Shown here in pieces: positions 9,122-18,084 of a stretch of DNA of 64,000 nt. The notes below the pieces were generated by a model that did no database searches, was not told where the DNA came from, and saw only the letters and a program-made list of their open reading frames with translations. The stretch spans positions 48,022-112,021 of the forward strand of contig NZ_QHGY01000010.1 in NCBI RefSeq assembly GCF_003254665.1. Reading direction: 5' to 3'. The position numbers were made by a program, and so were the translations under genes. How positions within the stretch are numbered: the stretch's first letter is position 1; every line of letters starts with the position of its first letter. The DNA is from Billgrantia lactosivorans. GTDB lineage: Bacteria; Pseudomonadota; Gammaproteobacteria; Pseudomonadales; Halomonadaceae.

Positions 9122-10444
9122 ATGAGTGAACTTGCCGAGTTGAGCTACGCGCTCGATACCTTCTATTTCCTGATCTGCGGCGTGCTGGTGATGTGGATGG
9201 CCGCCGGTTTCTCGATGCTCGAGGCCGGCCTGGTTCGCGCCAAGAACACCGCCGAGATCCTGACCAAGAACATCGCCCTGTTCGCCATCGCCTGCACCAT
9301 GTACCTGCTGGTGGGCTACGCCATCATGTACTCGAGCGATGCCGGCGGCCTGCTGCCCAACCTGGGCGTGCTGATCGGCGGCGAGAACGGCGTCGAGGCG
9401 GTGACCGCCGGCGGCGACGATGCCCCCTACTACTCCATGCGCGCCGACTTCTTCTTCCAGGTAGTGTTCGTCGCCACTGCCATGTCGATCGTCTCCGGCG
9501 CCGTGGCCGAGCGCATGAAGCTGTGGGCCTTCCTCGCCTTCGCCGTGGTCATGACCGGTATCATCTACCCGGTCTCGGGCTACTGGACCTGGGGCGGCGG
9601 CTGGCTCTCCGAGCTGGGCTTCTCCGACTATGCCGGCTCGGGCATCGTGCACATGGCCGGGGCGGCCGCGGCGCTGGCCGGCGTGCTGATCCTCGGCCCG
9701 CGCAAGGGCAAGTACGGCAAGGACGGCAGCATCCATGCGATCCCCGGCGCCAACCTGCCGCTGGCCACCGTGGGCACCTTCATCCTGTGGATGGGCTGGT
9801 TCGGCTTCAACGGCGGCTCCGAGCTCAAGCTCTCCGACGTCGCCTCGGCCAACAATGTCGCCCAGGTGCTGGTCAATACCAATGCCGCCGCCGCCGGTGG
9901 CGTGATCGCCGCGCTGGTACTGGCCAAGCTGTGGTTCCGCAAGGCCGACCTGACCATGGCGTTGAACGGCGCCCTGGCCGGGCTGGTGGCCATCACCGCG
10001 GGTCCGCTGACACCCTCGGCGCTGGGCGCCACGCTGATCGGCGCCGTGGGCGGGATGATCGTGGTGGCGGCCATCGTGACGCTCGACAAGCTCAGGATCG
10101 ACGACCCGGTCGGCGCCATCTCGGTGCATGGCGTGGTCGGCATCTGGGGCCTGCTGGCGGTACCGCTGTCCGACGGCGATGCCAGCTTCGGCGCCCAGAT
10201 CATCGGCGCGATCGCCATCTTCGCCTGGGTCTTCGCCGCCAGCCTGGCCGTGTGGCTGATCATCAAGGCGATCATGGGCGTCCGGGTCAGCGAGGAGGAG
10301 GAGTACGAGGGGGTCGACCTGGCCGAGTGCGGCATGGAGGCGTACCCCGAGTTCAGCGTCGCCCGGGTCTATGGCGGCGGCGGACGCCCGCAGACCGGCG
10401 GCTTTGCGGCGGGCGCGCCGCTCGGCCAGCCGCACGCCGAATAG
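9122..10444 (+). CDS. amtB: Ammonium transporter
   Basis: A 440-residue Amt/MEP channel of the inner membrane, with about 11 transmembrane segments. Conserved pieces include VMWMAAGFSMLEAGLVRAKN (helix 2 region), VSGAVAERMKLWAF, the twin-histidine helix around SGIVHMAGAAAALAG, and GFNGGSEL. The second pore His is in ISVHGVVGIWG. The C-terminal tail after KAIMGVRVSEEEEYEG is the GlnK contact region and is extended here by a Gly/Pro-rich stretch. The ATG at 9122 gives a mature-like N-terminus, as in Amt proteins that lack a cleaved signal. It is co-transcribed with the upstream glnK and followed at once by a strong terminator. Confidence 0.96.
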   Translation: MSELAELSYALDTFYFLICGVLVMWMAAGFSMLEAGLVRAKNTAEILTKNIALFAIACTMYLLVGYAIMYSSDAGGLLPNLGVLIGGENGVEAVTAGGDDAPYYSMRADFFFQVVFVATAMSIVSGAVAERMKLWAFLAFAVVMTGIIYPVSGYWTWGGGWLSELGFSDYAGSGIVHMAGAAAALAGVLILGPRKGKYGKDGSIHAIPGANLPLATVGTFILWMGWFGFNGGSELKLSDVASANNVAQVLVNTNAAAAGGVIAALVLAKLWFRKADLTMALNGALAGLVAITAGPLTPSALGATLIGAVGGMIVVAAIVTLDKLRIDDPVGAISVHGVVGIWGLLAVPLSDGDASFGAQIIGAIAIFAWVFAASLAVWLIIKAIMGVRVSEEEEYEGVDLAECGMEAYPEFSVARVYGGGGRPQTGGFAAGAPLGQPHAE

Positions 10445-10916
<472 letters not shown>

Positions 10917-10918
<2 letters not shown>

Positions 10919-10969
10919 GCTCGAAGCTCGAAGCTCGAAGCTCGAAGCTCGAAGCTCGAAGCTCGAAGC
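10917..10969. repeat. Heptanucleotide tandem repeat (GCTCGAA)n after the second glnK
   Basis: Seven perfect head-to-tail copies of GCTCGAA (10919-10967) with partial units at both ends. The array starts on the last bases of the glnK stop codon and ends 18 bases before a terminator, so it lies in the 3' untranslated region. A 7-base unit can change copy number by slippage without touching the coding sequence. Confidence 0.97.
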
Positions 10970-10987
10970 CAGACAGCTTATACAAGA

Positions 10988-11014
10988 ACCCCGGGGCCTG
11001 CCCCGGGGTCTTTT
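10988..11014 (+). terminator. Rho-independent terminator of second glnK
   Basis: Ten-pair stem ACCCCGGGGC/GCCCCGGGGT with a 2-base apex, then CTTTTC. It also lies at the end of the convergent fpr gene. Confidence 0.9.
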
Positions 11015-11036
11015 CTTCAATCGTGCAACTCGAGGC

Positions 11037-11813
11037 TTACTTCTCGACGAAGGCGCGCTCGATCACGTAGTCCCCCGGCTCGCCCATGCGCGGCGAGATG
11101 TTGAAGCCCAGGTCGTCGAGCAGCGCGCTGGTCTCGTCGAGCATCGCCGGGCTGCCACAGATCATGGCGCGGTCCTGCTTGGGGTCCATCGGCGCCACGC
11201 CGGTGTCCTCGAACAGCTTGCCGCTGCGGATGTGATCGGTGAGCCGGCCCATGGTATGGAATTCCTCGCGGGTCACGGTGGGGTAGTAGACCAGCTTCTC
11301 GCGAATGTCGTCACCCAGGTACTCGTGGGCCGGCAATTCCTTCTGGATGAAGTCGGCATAGGCCAGTTCACTGACGCTGCGCACGCCGTGCACCAGGATC
11401 ACCTTCTCGAAGCGCTCGTACACCTCGGGGTCCTGGATCAGGCTCATGAACGGCGCCAGGCCGGTGCCGGTGGAGAGGAAATAGAGGTTGCGCCCCGGCA
11501 GCAGGTCGTCGGTGACCAGGGTGCCGGTGGGCTTGCGGCTGACCATGATCTGGTCGCCCACCTTGAGGTGCTGCAGGCGCGAGGTCAGCGGGCCGTCGGG
11601 CACCTTGATGCTGAAGAACTCGAGATGGTCCTCGTAGTTGGGGCTGGCGATGGAGTAGGCCCGCATCAGCGGCTTGCCGTTGACTTCCAGGCCGATCATC
11701 ACGAACTGGCCGTTCTTGAAGCGCAGGCTACGCTCACGGGTGGTGCGGAAGCTGAAGAGCGTGTCGTTCCAGTGATGGACGCTAAGCACCTCTTCCAACG
11801 CAAACTTGCTCAT
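11037..11813 (-). CDS. fpr: Ferredoxin/flavodoxin-NADP(+) reductase
   Basis: A 258-residue FNR of the bacterial subclass I type. It moves electrons between NADPH and ferredoxin or flavodoxin, mainly for Fe-S repair and oxidative defence. The FAD-binding motif RAYSIAS is near residue 51, the pyrophosphate region STGTGLAPF near residue 113, and the C-terminus ends in FVEK, as in bacterial Fpr enzymes without the plant-type Tyr. AAAGGAG precedes the ATG. Upstream are a good sigma70 promoter, a nested palindrome and a LysR-type box; the divergent LysR gene is the likely regulator, as with finR and fpr in Pseudomonas. Confidence 0.95.
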   Translation of the reverse strand: MSKFALEEVLSVHHWNDTLFSFRTTRERSLRFKNGQFVMIGLEVNGKPLMRAYSIASPNYEDHLEFFSIKVPDGPLTSRLQHLKVGDQIMVSRKPTGTLVTDDLLPGRNLYFLSTGTGLAPFMSLIQDPEVYERFEKVILVHGVRSVSELAYADFIQKELPAHEYLGDDIREKLVYYPTVTREEFHTMGRLTDHIRSGKLFEDTGVAPMDPKQDRAMICGSPAMLDETSALLDDLGFNISPRMGEPGDYVIERAFVEK

Positions 11814-11840
11814 GCCGGCTCCTTTCTATTCCAATTTCGA

Positions 11841-11875
11841 ATAATGCAACGGGCAAATCGATTTGCTTGCATTAT
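11841..11875. promoter_or_regulatory. Nested palindrome over the fpr start site
   Basis: A perfect 14-base palindrome (GCAAATCGATTTGC, 11853-11866) is enclosed by a second inverted repeat, ATAATGCAA (11841-11849) and TTGCATTAT (11867-11875). It covers the fpr -10 box and the predicted transcription start, the position expected for a repressor operator or a strong structural element. No protein can be named from the sequence alone. Confidence 0.6.
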
Positions 11876-11899
11876 AAGAGCGCAAGGTTTATCTGTTAA
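11871..11899 (-). promoter_or_regulatory. Sigma70 promoter of fpr
   Basis: On the minus strand: -35 TTAACA (complement of 11894-11899), 17-base spacer, -10 TATAAT (complement of 11871-11876). That is 11 of 12 consensus bases at ideal spacing, about 50 bases before the fpr ribosome site. Confidence 0.8.
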
Positions 11900-11909
11900 T
11901 TGGATTGTA

Positions 11910-11926
11910 TGGATAACCTTTATCCA
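11910..11926. promoter_or_regulatory. Putative LysR-type (FinR) binding box
   Basis: TGGATAA-CCT-TTATCCA is a perfect 7-3-7 inverted repeat centred about 54 bases upstream of the predicted fpr start. That is the usual activation position for LysR regulators, and it lies just before the divergent lysR gene. Confidence 0.55.
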
Positions 11927-11959
11927 GACTACTGATATAGGTCAAAGACGAGCCCCTTC

Positions 11960-12886
11960 ATGCACTTCACCCTGCGCCAACTCGAGGTCTTCGTTGCCGT
12001 CGCCCAGCACGAGAGCGTGTCGCGCGCCGCGCGTGCGCTCGCGCTGTCGCAGTCGGCCACCAGCACCGCCCTGGCCGAGCTCGAACGCCAGTTCGACTGC
12101 CAGCTGCTCGACCGCGTCGGCAAGCGGCTGCGGCTCAACGCGCTGGGCTTCCAGCTGCTGCCCAAGGCGGTGGCGCTGCTCGACCGCGCCGAGGAGATCG
12201 AGGAGATCCTGCATGGCCAGCAGGGCATCGGCTCCCTCGACGTGGGCGCCACCCTGACCATCGGCAACTACCTGGCCACCCTGCTGATCAGCGACTTCAT
12301 GCAGCGCCACCCGGGCAGCCGGGTGCGCCTGGCGGTGCGCAATACCCGCGAGATCGTCGACCGCGTGCGCCAGCACGAGCTCGACCTGGGGCTCATCGAG
12401 GGGCACTGCGAGGAGGAGGACGTGATCACCCAGCCGTGGGTGGAGGACGAGCTGTCGGTATTCTGCTCGCCGCGCCATCCACTGGCCGGGCAGGGGGCGG
12501 TGGAGCTCGACCGCCTGCTGCGCGAGGCGTGGATCATGCGCGAGCAGGGCTCGGGCACGCGCATGACACTGGAGCAGGCCGCGCGCCACCGGCGCGGGCG
12601 CTTCAACACCCTGCTGGAGCTGGAGCACACCGAGGGCATCAAGCGCGCGGTGGAGTCGGGGCTCGGCATCGGCTGCGTCTCGAGGCTGGCGCTGCGCGAC
12701 GCCTTCCGTCGCGGCAGCCTGGTGCCGATTCCCACGCCCGAGCTCGACCTGAGCCGCCAGTTCGCCTTCATCTGGCACCGCCACAAGTACCTGGCCACCG
12801 GCATGCGCGAGTTCCTGCGCCTGTGCCGGCAGATGACCGAAGGGGTCAGGCGCAGCGACGAGATCGACCTGCCGCCGGTGTCCTGA
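11960..12886 (+). CDS. finR: LysR family transcriptional regulator next to fpr (FinR-like)
   Basis: A 308-residue LysR regulator. The N-terminal winged helix-turn-helix spans about residues 1-60 (LRQLEVFVAVAQHESVSRAA, then LSQSATSTALAELE). A two-lobed effector domain follows, from about residue 90 (LTIGNYLATLLI) to the C-terminus. It is divergent from fpr with a 146-base gap containing a palindromic box, the same neighbourhood as finR/fpr in pseudomonads. There FinR activates fpr under superoxide or sulfur-related stress. The symbol rests on that synteny, not on a specific residue signature, so another CysB/CysL-like role is possible. Confidence 0.75.
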   Translation: MHFTLRQLEVFVAVAQHESVSRAARALALSQSATSTALAELERQFDCQLLDRVGKRLRLNALGFQLLPKAVALLDRAEEIEEILHGQQGIGSLDVGATLTIGNYLATLLISDFMQRHPGSRVRLAVRNTREIVDRVRQHELDLGLIEGHCEEEDVITQPWVEDELSVFCSPRHPLAGQGAVELDRLLREAWIMREQGSGTRMTLEQAARHRRGRFNTLLELEHTEGIKRAVESGLGIGCVSRLALRDAFRRGSLVPIPTPELDLSRQFAFIWHRHKYLATGMREFLRLCRQMTEGVRRSDEIDLPPVS

Positions 12887-12897
12887 CGCCTCCCGCG

Positions 12898-14967
12898 CTA
12901 GCGGTCGCGCCGGCGCAGCGTGAAGCCGCCGACCACCCGGGCCAGGCGGTCGGCCTGCTCGCTGAGCCGCTCGGCGGCGGTGGTCGACTCCTCCACCAGC
13001 GCCGCGTTCTGCTGGATCGTGCGGTCGAGGTCGGCCACCGCCACGCTGACCTGGCCGATACCGTCGCTCTGCTCGCCGGCGGCCATGCTGATCTCGCCGA
13101 GCATGTGGGCCACCCGGTTCACGCTGGCCATCAGCTCGCCCATGCTCTCGCCGGCACGCCCCACCAGCTCGGTGCCACCGACGACGCGCTGGGTCGAGGC
13201 CTCGATCAGCGCGCGGATGTCGCGCGAGGCCTCGGCGCTGCGGGTGGCGAGCTGGCGCACCTCGCCGGCCACCACGGCGAAGCCGCGGCCGTGCTCGCCG
13301 GCCCGCGCCGCCTCGACCGAGGCGTTGAGCGCCAGCAGGTTGGTCTGGAAGGCGATGCCGTCGATGACCTTGACGATCTCGCCGATCCGCTCCGACGAGC
13401 GGCTGATCTCCTGCATGGTTTCCACCACCTGGCCGACCGTCTCGCCGGAGCGCTGGGCGACCTCGGCGGCGGACTTCGACAGGCCGTTGGCCTCGCGCGA
13501 GGAGGCCGAGGTATGCTCGACAGTGGCCGAGATCTGCTCCATCGAGGCCGAGGTCTGCTGCAGGCTGGCGGCGGCCCGCTCGGTGCGCCGCGACAGATCC
13601 TCGCCGCCGCTGGCGATCTCGCTGGCCGCCACGCGCACCGATTCGCTGCTGTCGCGCACGTCGAGCAGCACGTCGTGGATCTTGTCGACGAAGGCGTTGA
13701 ACTGGGTGGCCAGCTCGGCGCTCTCGTCGCGCCCGCGCACCGGCAGCCGCTGGGTCAGGTCGCCGTTGCCGCTGGCGATCTCGCGCATGCGCTCGGCCAG
13801 CAGGCGCAGCGGCCGCGAGACGCGGGTGCCGACCCACCACAGCGCGGCGAGTCCCAGCGCCGCCAGCAGCAGGCCGACCAGCGCCATGCCCAGGGTGTCG
13901 GCACGGCGCTGCTCGCCGAGCACCTCCTGCAGGGCCGCGAGCTCGGCCATCACGGCCTCCTCGGGCAGGCGGATCAGCAGCGTCCAGGGCGCATCGCTGG
14001 CCCCCATGGTAAAGGGCTGGTAGCGCTCCAGCATGCCCTCCCGCGCCAGGCTGACGCTGGCCCCCTCCTCTCGCGCCCGGTCGATGGCGCCGAGCACCTC
14101 GGCGTCGAAGGTCTCGCTCGCCGCGCTGCCGAGCCGCCCGGCGTCGGCGGTATGGGCCACCAGGCCGCCGTGCCCGGCGATCAACGCCATCTCGCCCGCG
14201 CCGCCATAGAGCGCCTGGTTGGCCTCGAGCAGCAGCTCCTGGATGAAGTCGAGCGCCAGGTCGACCCCGGCGACGCCGCGGAATTCGCCGTCGACCAGGA
14301 TCGGCACGTTGAACGAGGTGACCAGCAGCGTCTCATCGCCGTACTCGTAGGGCGCCGGGTCGATGATGCAGGGTGCCAGGGTCTCGCGCGGGCAGAGATA
14401 GTACTCGCCTTCGCGCACGCCGCTGGCGAGGGCCGTGGTGCTCTCCATGGTCTCGCCTAGCGGCAGCACCTCGACCTCCCCCTCGCCGCTGCGATACCAC
14501 CACGGCATGAAGCGCCCGCTGCCGTCGTAGCCGTCGCTCTCGCCGAGATCGGCGTACAGCGCATCGCGGCCGAAGGCGTCGGGCTCCCAGCCGATGAAGG
14601 CATCGAGCAGCGAGGCGTTCTCGACCACGGTCTGGCGTACCAGGTTGGAGAGTTCGCGCCGGCTCAGGGAGAGCGCGCGTCGGCCGCTGGCGTCCTGCTG
14701 GCCCATCAGGGCGTTGGCGTCGGCCAGCTGGGTGGCCAGCGTCAGCGCATGCTCGAGCTCACGCTGGATGCGGCCGGCCTCGGCGTCCGCCAGCACCGCC
14801 AGGCGTTCGTCGATGGCCCCCTCGAGCAGCTCACGGGTATGGGACTCGACGGTCTGCTGGGTGCGCGCCGAGGAGAACAGTCCGTAGACGACCAGGGCCA
14901 CGACCACGGCCAGCAGGCAGGGGCCGGCCAGCAGGACCACGAACTGGCGGATCGATCTGAGATGCAT
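12898..14967 (-). CDS. Methyl-accepting chemotaxis protein with periplasmic dCache-type sensor
   Basis: A 689-residue chemoreceptor. It has a first transmembrane segment at about residues 9-30, then a large periplasmic sensor (about 31-345) of dCache type. That sensor contains [17 protein letters not shown] and the [18 protein letters not shown] segment with two Cys. Transmembrane 2 lies near residue 360, followed by a HAMP domain ([25 protein letters not shown]). The cytoplasmic signalling domain carries the invariant hairpin tip [20 protein letters not shown] and then [20 protein letters not shown]. The ligand is unknown; Cache sensors often bind amino acids or carboxylates. I chose ATG 14967; a TTG 42 bases upstream is in frame but adds no hydrophobic or conserved sequence. 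No che genes are adjacent. Confidence 0.93.
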   Translation of the reverse strand: MHLRSIRQFVVLLAGPCLLAVVVALVVYGLFSSARTQQTVESHTRELLEGAIDERLAVLADAEAGRIQRELEHALTLATQLADANALMGQQDASGRRALSLSRRELSNLVRQTVVENASLLDAFIGWEPDAFGRDALYADLGESDGYDGSGRFMPWWYRSGEGEVEVLPLGETMESTTALASGVREGEYYLCPRETLAPCIIDPAPYEYGDETLLVTSFNVPILVDGEFRGVAGVDLALDFIQELLLEANQALYGGAGEMALIAGHGGLVAHTADAGRLGSAASETFDAEVLGAIDRAREEGASVSLAREGMLERYQPFTMGASDAPWTLLIRLPEEAVMAELAALQEVLGEQRRADTLGMALVGLLLAALGLAALWWVGTRVSRPLRLLAERMREIASGNGDLTQRLPVRGRDESAELATQFNAFVDKIHDVLLDVRDSSESVRVAASEIASGGEDLSRRTERAAASLQQTSASMEQISATVEHTSASSREANGLSKSAAEVAQRSGETVGQVVETMQEISRSSERIGEIVKVIDGIAFQTNLLALNASVEAARAGEHGRGFAVVAGEVRQLATRSAEASRDIRALIEASTQRVVGGTELVGRAGESMGELMASVNRVAHMLGEISMAAGEQSDGIGQVSVAVADLDRTIQQNAALVEESTTAAERLSEQADRLARVVGGFTLRRRDR

Positions 14968-15082
14968 GGGCGCTCTCGCTGAAGTGGACACGGATGGCAG
15001 CGAAGACAACTTCGCATCGGTGTCCGCTCTATCGGCAAGAGCGCCCCTATCTTGAGACGAAAGTTCGAGAAGCGGGTCGCGA

Positions 15083-15511
15083 TCAGCGCATATCGCTGAC
15101 GGCCTCCTGGATATCGTGCAGCGGCGCCTTGGACAGGTCCTTGTCGAGGGTATGGATGATCAGCTTGCTGGTCGGTCCGTCGAGCTTGTCGCGCAGCACG
15201 CCGAGGAAGCGCGGCGGGGCGACCAGGATCAGCTTGTCCATGCTGTTGTCGACCCGGGCCTTGTAGATGCGCTCGGCGATCTGCTTGGCGAAGATCTCGG
15301 CCTCATGGTCCAGGGCGACACTGTCGCCACGGCTGGCGCGACGCGTATGCGCCGTCGACTCGTCGACGCTGCCAGTGGCCCCGGTGACCAGGTCGCCCTC
15401 GTGCAGGCGCCCCTCGGCGTGCACCAGGCTCTCCCTCTCCTCCAGCTTGAGCGCATCGCGGGTGAACACGCGCGCCCGCGCCGCATCGGCCACCACGATA
15501 TACGTTGTCAT
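15083..15511 (-). CDS. Host-attachment family protein (unknown function)
   Basis: A 142-residue soluble protein of the family annotated as required for attachment to host cells (PF10116). It begins [16 protein letters not shown] and has the family core [18 protein letters not shown] near residue 97. The name comes from Agrobacterium adhesion work. Homologues occur in many free-living bacteria, and the fold resembles eRF1/archaeal release-factor domain 2, so a ribosome-related or stress role is at least as likely here. It is monocistronic, with a large inverted repeat just upstream. Confidence 0.85.
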   Translation of the reverse strand: MTTYIVVADAARARVFTRDALKLEERESLVHAEGRLHEGDLVTGATGSVDESTAHTRRASRGDSVALDHEAEIFAKQIAERIYKARVDNSMDKLILVAPPRFLGVLRDKLDGPTSKLIIHTLDKDLSKAPLHDIQEAVSDMR

Positions 15512-15529
15512 AGCCTCTCCTTGAGTCGG

Positions 15530-15577
15530 GTTGAAGGAAGATGCCCGCCATCCCGTTGCGGGCGATCTTCCTTCAAC
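15530..15577. terminator. Large inverted repeat between phnE and the host-attachment gene
   Basis: A stem of about 19 pairs (arms beginning GTTGAAGGAAGAT and ending ATCTTCCTTCAAC, one bulged base) with a 9-base loop CATCCCGTT. It lies 30 bases past the end of the phn operon and 19 bases before the next start codon. It has no U tract. It could terminate phn transcripts, be an operator, or shape the next leader. Confidence 0.55.
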
Positions 15578-15607
15578 ATGGCAAGCAGACTCCGCAGGGT
15601 CAACCGG

Positions 15608-16417
15608 CTACAGCACCCTGCTGCGCAGCAGGCTGGTGACCGCCTCGCCGAGCAGCACCAGGACGATGATGGCGATCAGGATGGTGGCCACGGTGGGCCA
15701 GGCGAAGGTGTCGATGGCGCCCTGCAGGATCACCCCGATGCCGCCGGCGCCCACCAGGCCCAGCACCGTCGATTCGCGGATGTTGATGTCCCAACGCAGG
15801 ATGACGATGGCGAAGAAGGCAGGCATCACCTGGGGCACGACGGCGTAGGCGATCACCTTGGCCTTGGAGGCGCCGGTGGCCTCCATCGCCTCCACCGGGC
15901 GGCGGTCGATCTCCTCGATCGCCTCGCCCATCAGCTTGCCGATGAAGCCCACCGAGCGGAACATGATGGCGAGTATCCCCGCCAGCACCCCCGGACCGAA
16001 GATCGCCACGAACAGCAGCGCCCAGATGATGGTGTTCACCGAGCGGCTGGCGACCAGGATGAAACGGCCCAGCCACAGGCAGGCGCGATTGGGGGTGGTG
16101 TTCTGCGCGGCGATGTAGGAGACCGGCAGGGCGATGAAGATGGTCAGCGCGGTGGCCAGCGTGGCGATGTGCACCGTCTCGAGCATCGCATTGACGATCG
16201 CTGCCAGCCGCGAGGGGTCCGGCGGCCACATGCGCGCCCCGAGGCTGGAGATCTGGTTCGGGGCATCCCACACCCAGGGCCAGAAGATGTCGATGTCGCG
16301 CACCGCCCAGTAGACCACCATCACGGTGGCCAGCAGCACGCCGTAGCGGATCAGGCGCTGCCTGCCGTCGTAGCGTCGCCAGACGCGCTGTGCCAGGGCC
16401 TCGGCGTGATCTACCAT
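15608..16417 (-). CDS. phnE: Phosphonate ABC transporter permease, second PhnE
   Basis: A 269-residue inner-membrane permease of the PhnE family with about six transmembrane segments. The ABC-contact loop is GEAIEEIDRRPVEAMEATGASK, and the downstream ESTVLGLVGAGGIGVIL motif is present. It is a paralogue of exactly the same length as the upstream phnE, with which it overlaps by 7 bases. The pair would form a heterodimeric channel for phosphonates (or phosphite) with PhnC and PhnD. The start is fixed by that overlap; the frame stays open further into phnE1 without homology. It is the last gene of phnDCEE. No C-P lyase, phosphonatase or ptxD gene is in view. Confidence 0.93.
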   Translation of the reverse strand: MVDHAEALAQRVWRRYDGRQRLIRYGVLLATVMVVYWAVRDIDIFWPWVWDAPNQISSLGARMWPPDPSRLAAIVNAMLETVHIATLATALTIFIALPVSYIAAQNTTPNRACLWLGRFILVASRSVNTIIWALLFVAIFGPGVLAGILAIMFRSVGFIGKLMGEAIEEIDRRPVEAMEATGASKAKVIAYAVVPQVMPAFFAIVILRWDINIRESTVLGLVGAGGIGVILQGAIDTFAWPTVATILIAIIVLVLLGEAVTSLLRSRVL

Positions 16418-17220
16418 ATCTTCTTCCTCACCCAGCCGCTGATGCCCTCGCTGATCAGGATCACGACGATGACCGTGAACAGGATGGCGAAGGCGAAATC
16501 GTAGTCGTAGCGCCCGAAGGCGTTCATCAGGGTACCGCCGATGCCCCCGGCGCCGACGATGCCGACCACCGCCGAGGCACGCAGGTTGCTGTCGAGCTGG
16601 TACATCGAGAGCCCCACCTGGCGCGGCAATATCTGCGGGAAGACGGCATAGACCAGGGTCGCGAGGTAGCCCGCCCCGGTCGCCTTCATCGCCTCGACCT
16701 GGCCCCAGTCGATCTCCTCGATCTCCTCGGCCAGCAGCTTGCCGACGAAGCCGATCGAGTAGATCGTCAGCGTGAGGATGCCGGCCAGGGGGCCGAAGCC
16801 CACCGCGGCGACGAACAGGATGGCGACGATCACCGGATGGAAGCTGCGCGAGACGATGATGACCGCGCGGCCGAACAGGTAGATGGGCCTGGGCGCGACA
16901 TTCCTGGCCGCCATCACCGCAAAGGGGATCGACAGCGCCACCCCCAGCAGCGTGGCCAGGAGGGCGATCTGGAAACTCTCCTTGAAGCCGGTGATCAGCA
17001 GGCCGCTGCGCTCGAAGCTGGGCGGGAAACCGCCGCCGAAGATGCGCGCCGCCCGCGGCAGCCCCTCGCTGATGCGAGCCCAGTTGAACGGCAGAGAGCC
17101 GAAGGCCCAGACCAGGTAGGCGATCACCGCCAGCCACAGGCCGTAGCGCAGCAGCGGATTGGCGATGAAGGGCGGCTTGCGCCAGGCGCGCGGCGCGACG
17201 GCCGCGTCAGGTCGAGTCAT
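16411..17220 (-). CDS. phnE: Phosphonate ABC transporter permease, first PhnE
   Basis: A 269-residue permease, paralogous to the gene that follows. The N-terminal membrane segment lies near residue 28, and the periplasmic stretch GGGFPPSFERSGLLITGF precedes the core. The coupling loop is LAEEIEEIDWGQVEAMKATGAG, and ASAVVGIVGAGGIGGTL comes before the last helix. The ATG at 17220 lies 14 bases inside the end of phnC, typical tight coupling in phn operons. A possible in-frame extension further upstream would lie entirely within phnC and is rejected. Confidence 0.93.
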   Translation of the reverse strand: MTRPDAAVAPRAWRKPPFIANPLLRYGLWLAVIAYLVWAFGSLPFNWARISEGLPRAARIFGGGFPPSFERSGLLITGFKESFQIALLATLLGVALSIPFAVMAARNVAPRPIYLFGRAVIIVSRSFHPVIVAILFVAAVGFGPLAGILTLTIYSIGFVGKLLAEEIEEIDWGQVEAMKATGAGYLATLVYAVFPQILPRQVGLSMYQLDSNLRASAVVGIVGAGGIGGTLMNAFGRYDYDFAFAILFTVIVVILISEGISGWVRKKIW

Positions 17221-18013
17221 GCGCCACCCCCTGCGTCGAGCGACCGGGCTCCTGGGTGATCTCCTCCTCGGCCGTCTCGATGCCGCCATAGATGGCGTCC
17301 AGCGCCTCCTTGTCGAAGTCGGCCGGCGTGCCGTCGAAGATCATGCGCCCATGGCGCAGGCCGACGATGCGCTCGGTATAGGCCTTGGCCTGGGCCACGT
17401 TGTGAATGTTGATCAGCACCGGCAGCGAGAGCTCCCGGGCCAGGCTCTGCAGCAGCTTCATGATCTGCTCGGAGGTACGCGGGTCGAGCGACGCCGTGGG
17501 TTCGTCGGCGAGCAGGATCTCCGGCTCCTGCATCAGCGCCCGCACCACGCCGACGCGCTGGCGCTCGCCGCCGGAGAGTTCGTCGGCGCGCTTGTTGGCG
17601 TAGTGGGCGATGCCCACCCGCTCCATCAACTGGAAGGCGCGCTCGATGTCGCGCTGGGGGTAGCGCCGGGTGATCGCCTGGAACAGGTTGACGTAGCCGA
17701 GCCTGCCGGCCAGCACGTTCTCCATCACCGTCAGGCGGTCGATCAGGTTGAAGCCCTGGAAGACCATGCCGATCTTGCGTCGGGCCCGGCGCAATTCGCG
17801 CCCGCGCAGGGTCACCAGCTCGGTGCCGTTGAGCCGGATCGAGCCCGAGGTCGGCTCCACCAGGCGGTTGATACAGCGCAGCATGGTGCTCTTGCCGGCC
17901 CCGGAGGCACCGACGATGGACACCACGCTGCTGCCCTCCACCGTCAGGTCCAGCCCCTCCAGCACCGGCTTGTCACGGCCGTAGCGCTTGACCAGTCTCG
18001 AAATCTCCAGCAT
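17207..18013 (-). CDS. phnC: Phosphonate ABC transporter ATP-binding protein
   Basis: A 268-residue ATPase of the PhnC group. It has Walker A GASGAGKST, Q-loop GMVFQGFNLIDRLTV, signature LSGGERQRVG and Walker B ILLADEPTASLD. The switch is unusual: INIHNV, with His preserved. The segment RRYPQRDIERAFQLMERVGIAHYANKRADEL is typical of PhnC. The acidic C-terminal tail after YGGIETAEEEITQ is longer than usual. It sits between phnD (separated by a strong hairpin) and the two permeases (overlapping). Confidence 0.94.
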   Translation of the reverse strand: MLEISRLVKRYGRDKPVLEGLDLTVEGSSVVSIVGASGAGKSTMLRCINRLVEPTSGSIRLNGTELVTLRGRELRRARRKIGMVFQGFNLIDRLTVMENVLAGRLGYVNLFQAITRRYPQRDIERAFQLMERVGIAHYANKRADELSGGERQRVGVVRALMQEPEILLADEPTASLDPRTSEQIMKLLQSLARELSLPVLINIHNVAQAKAYTERIVGLRHGRMIFDGTPADFDKEALDAIYGGIETAEEEITQEPGRSTQGVAHDST

Positions 18014-18040
18014 TCGTCCACCTCACGTTGCAAGGAAAGG

Positions 18041-18067
18041 AGCGCCCCCGGCGATGCCGGGGGCGCT
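18041..18067 (-). terminator. Intra-operon hairpin between phnD and phnC
   Basis: Perfect 12-pair stem (AGCGCCCCCGGC/GCCGGGGGCGCT) with a 3-base loop. On the minus strand it is followed by CCTTTCCTTG, a weak U-rich tail. It probably acts as a partial terminator or mRNA stabiliser, making more binding protein than membrane components. Confidence 0.7.
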
Positions 18068-18084
18068 GGCGCCGGGCGCCAGGC

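Noticed and set aside
14968..15009. TTG start adding 14 residues to the chemoreceptor
   Set aside because: The extra residues are polar, lie before the first transmembrane helix and have no ribosome site; the ATG at 14967 is simpler.
15083..15511. Host-attachment protein as a virulence or phage gene
   Set aside because: The family name derives from one plant-pathogen study; members are widespread in free-living bacteria and nothing nearby is phage-like.
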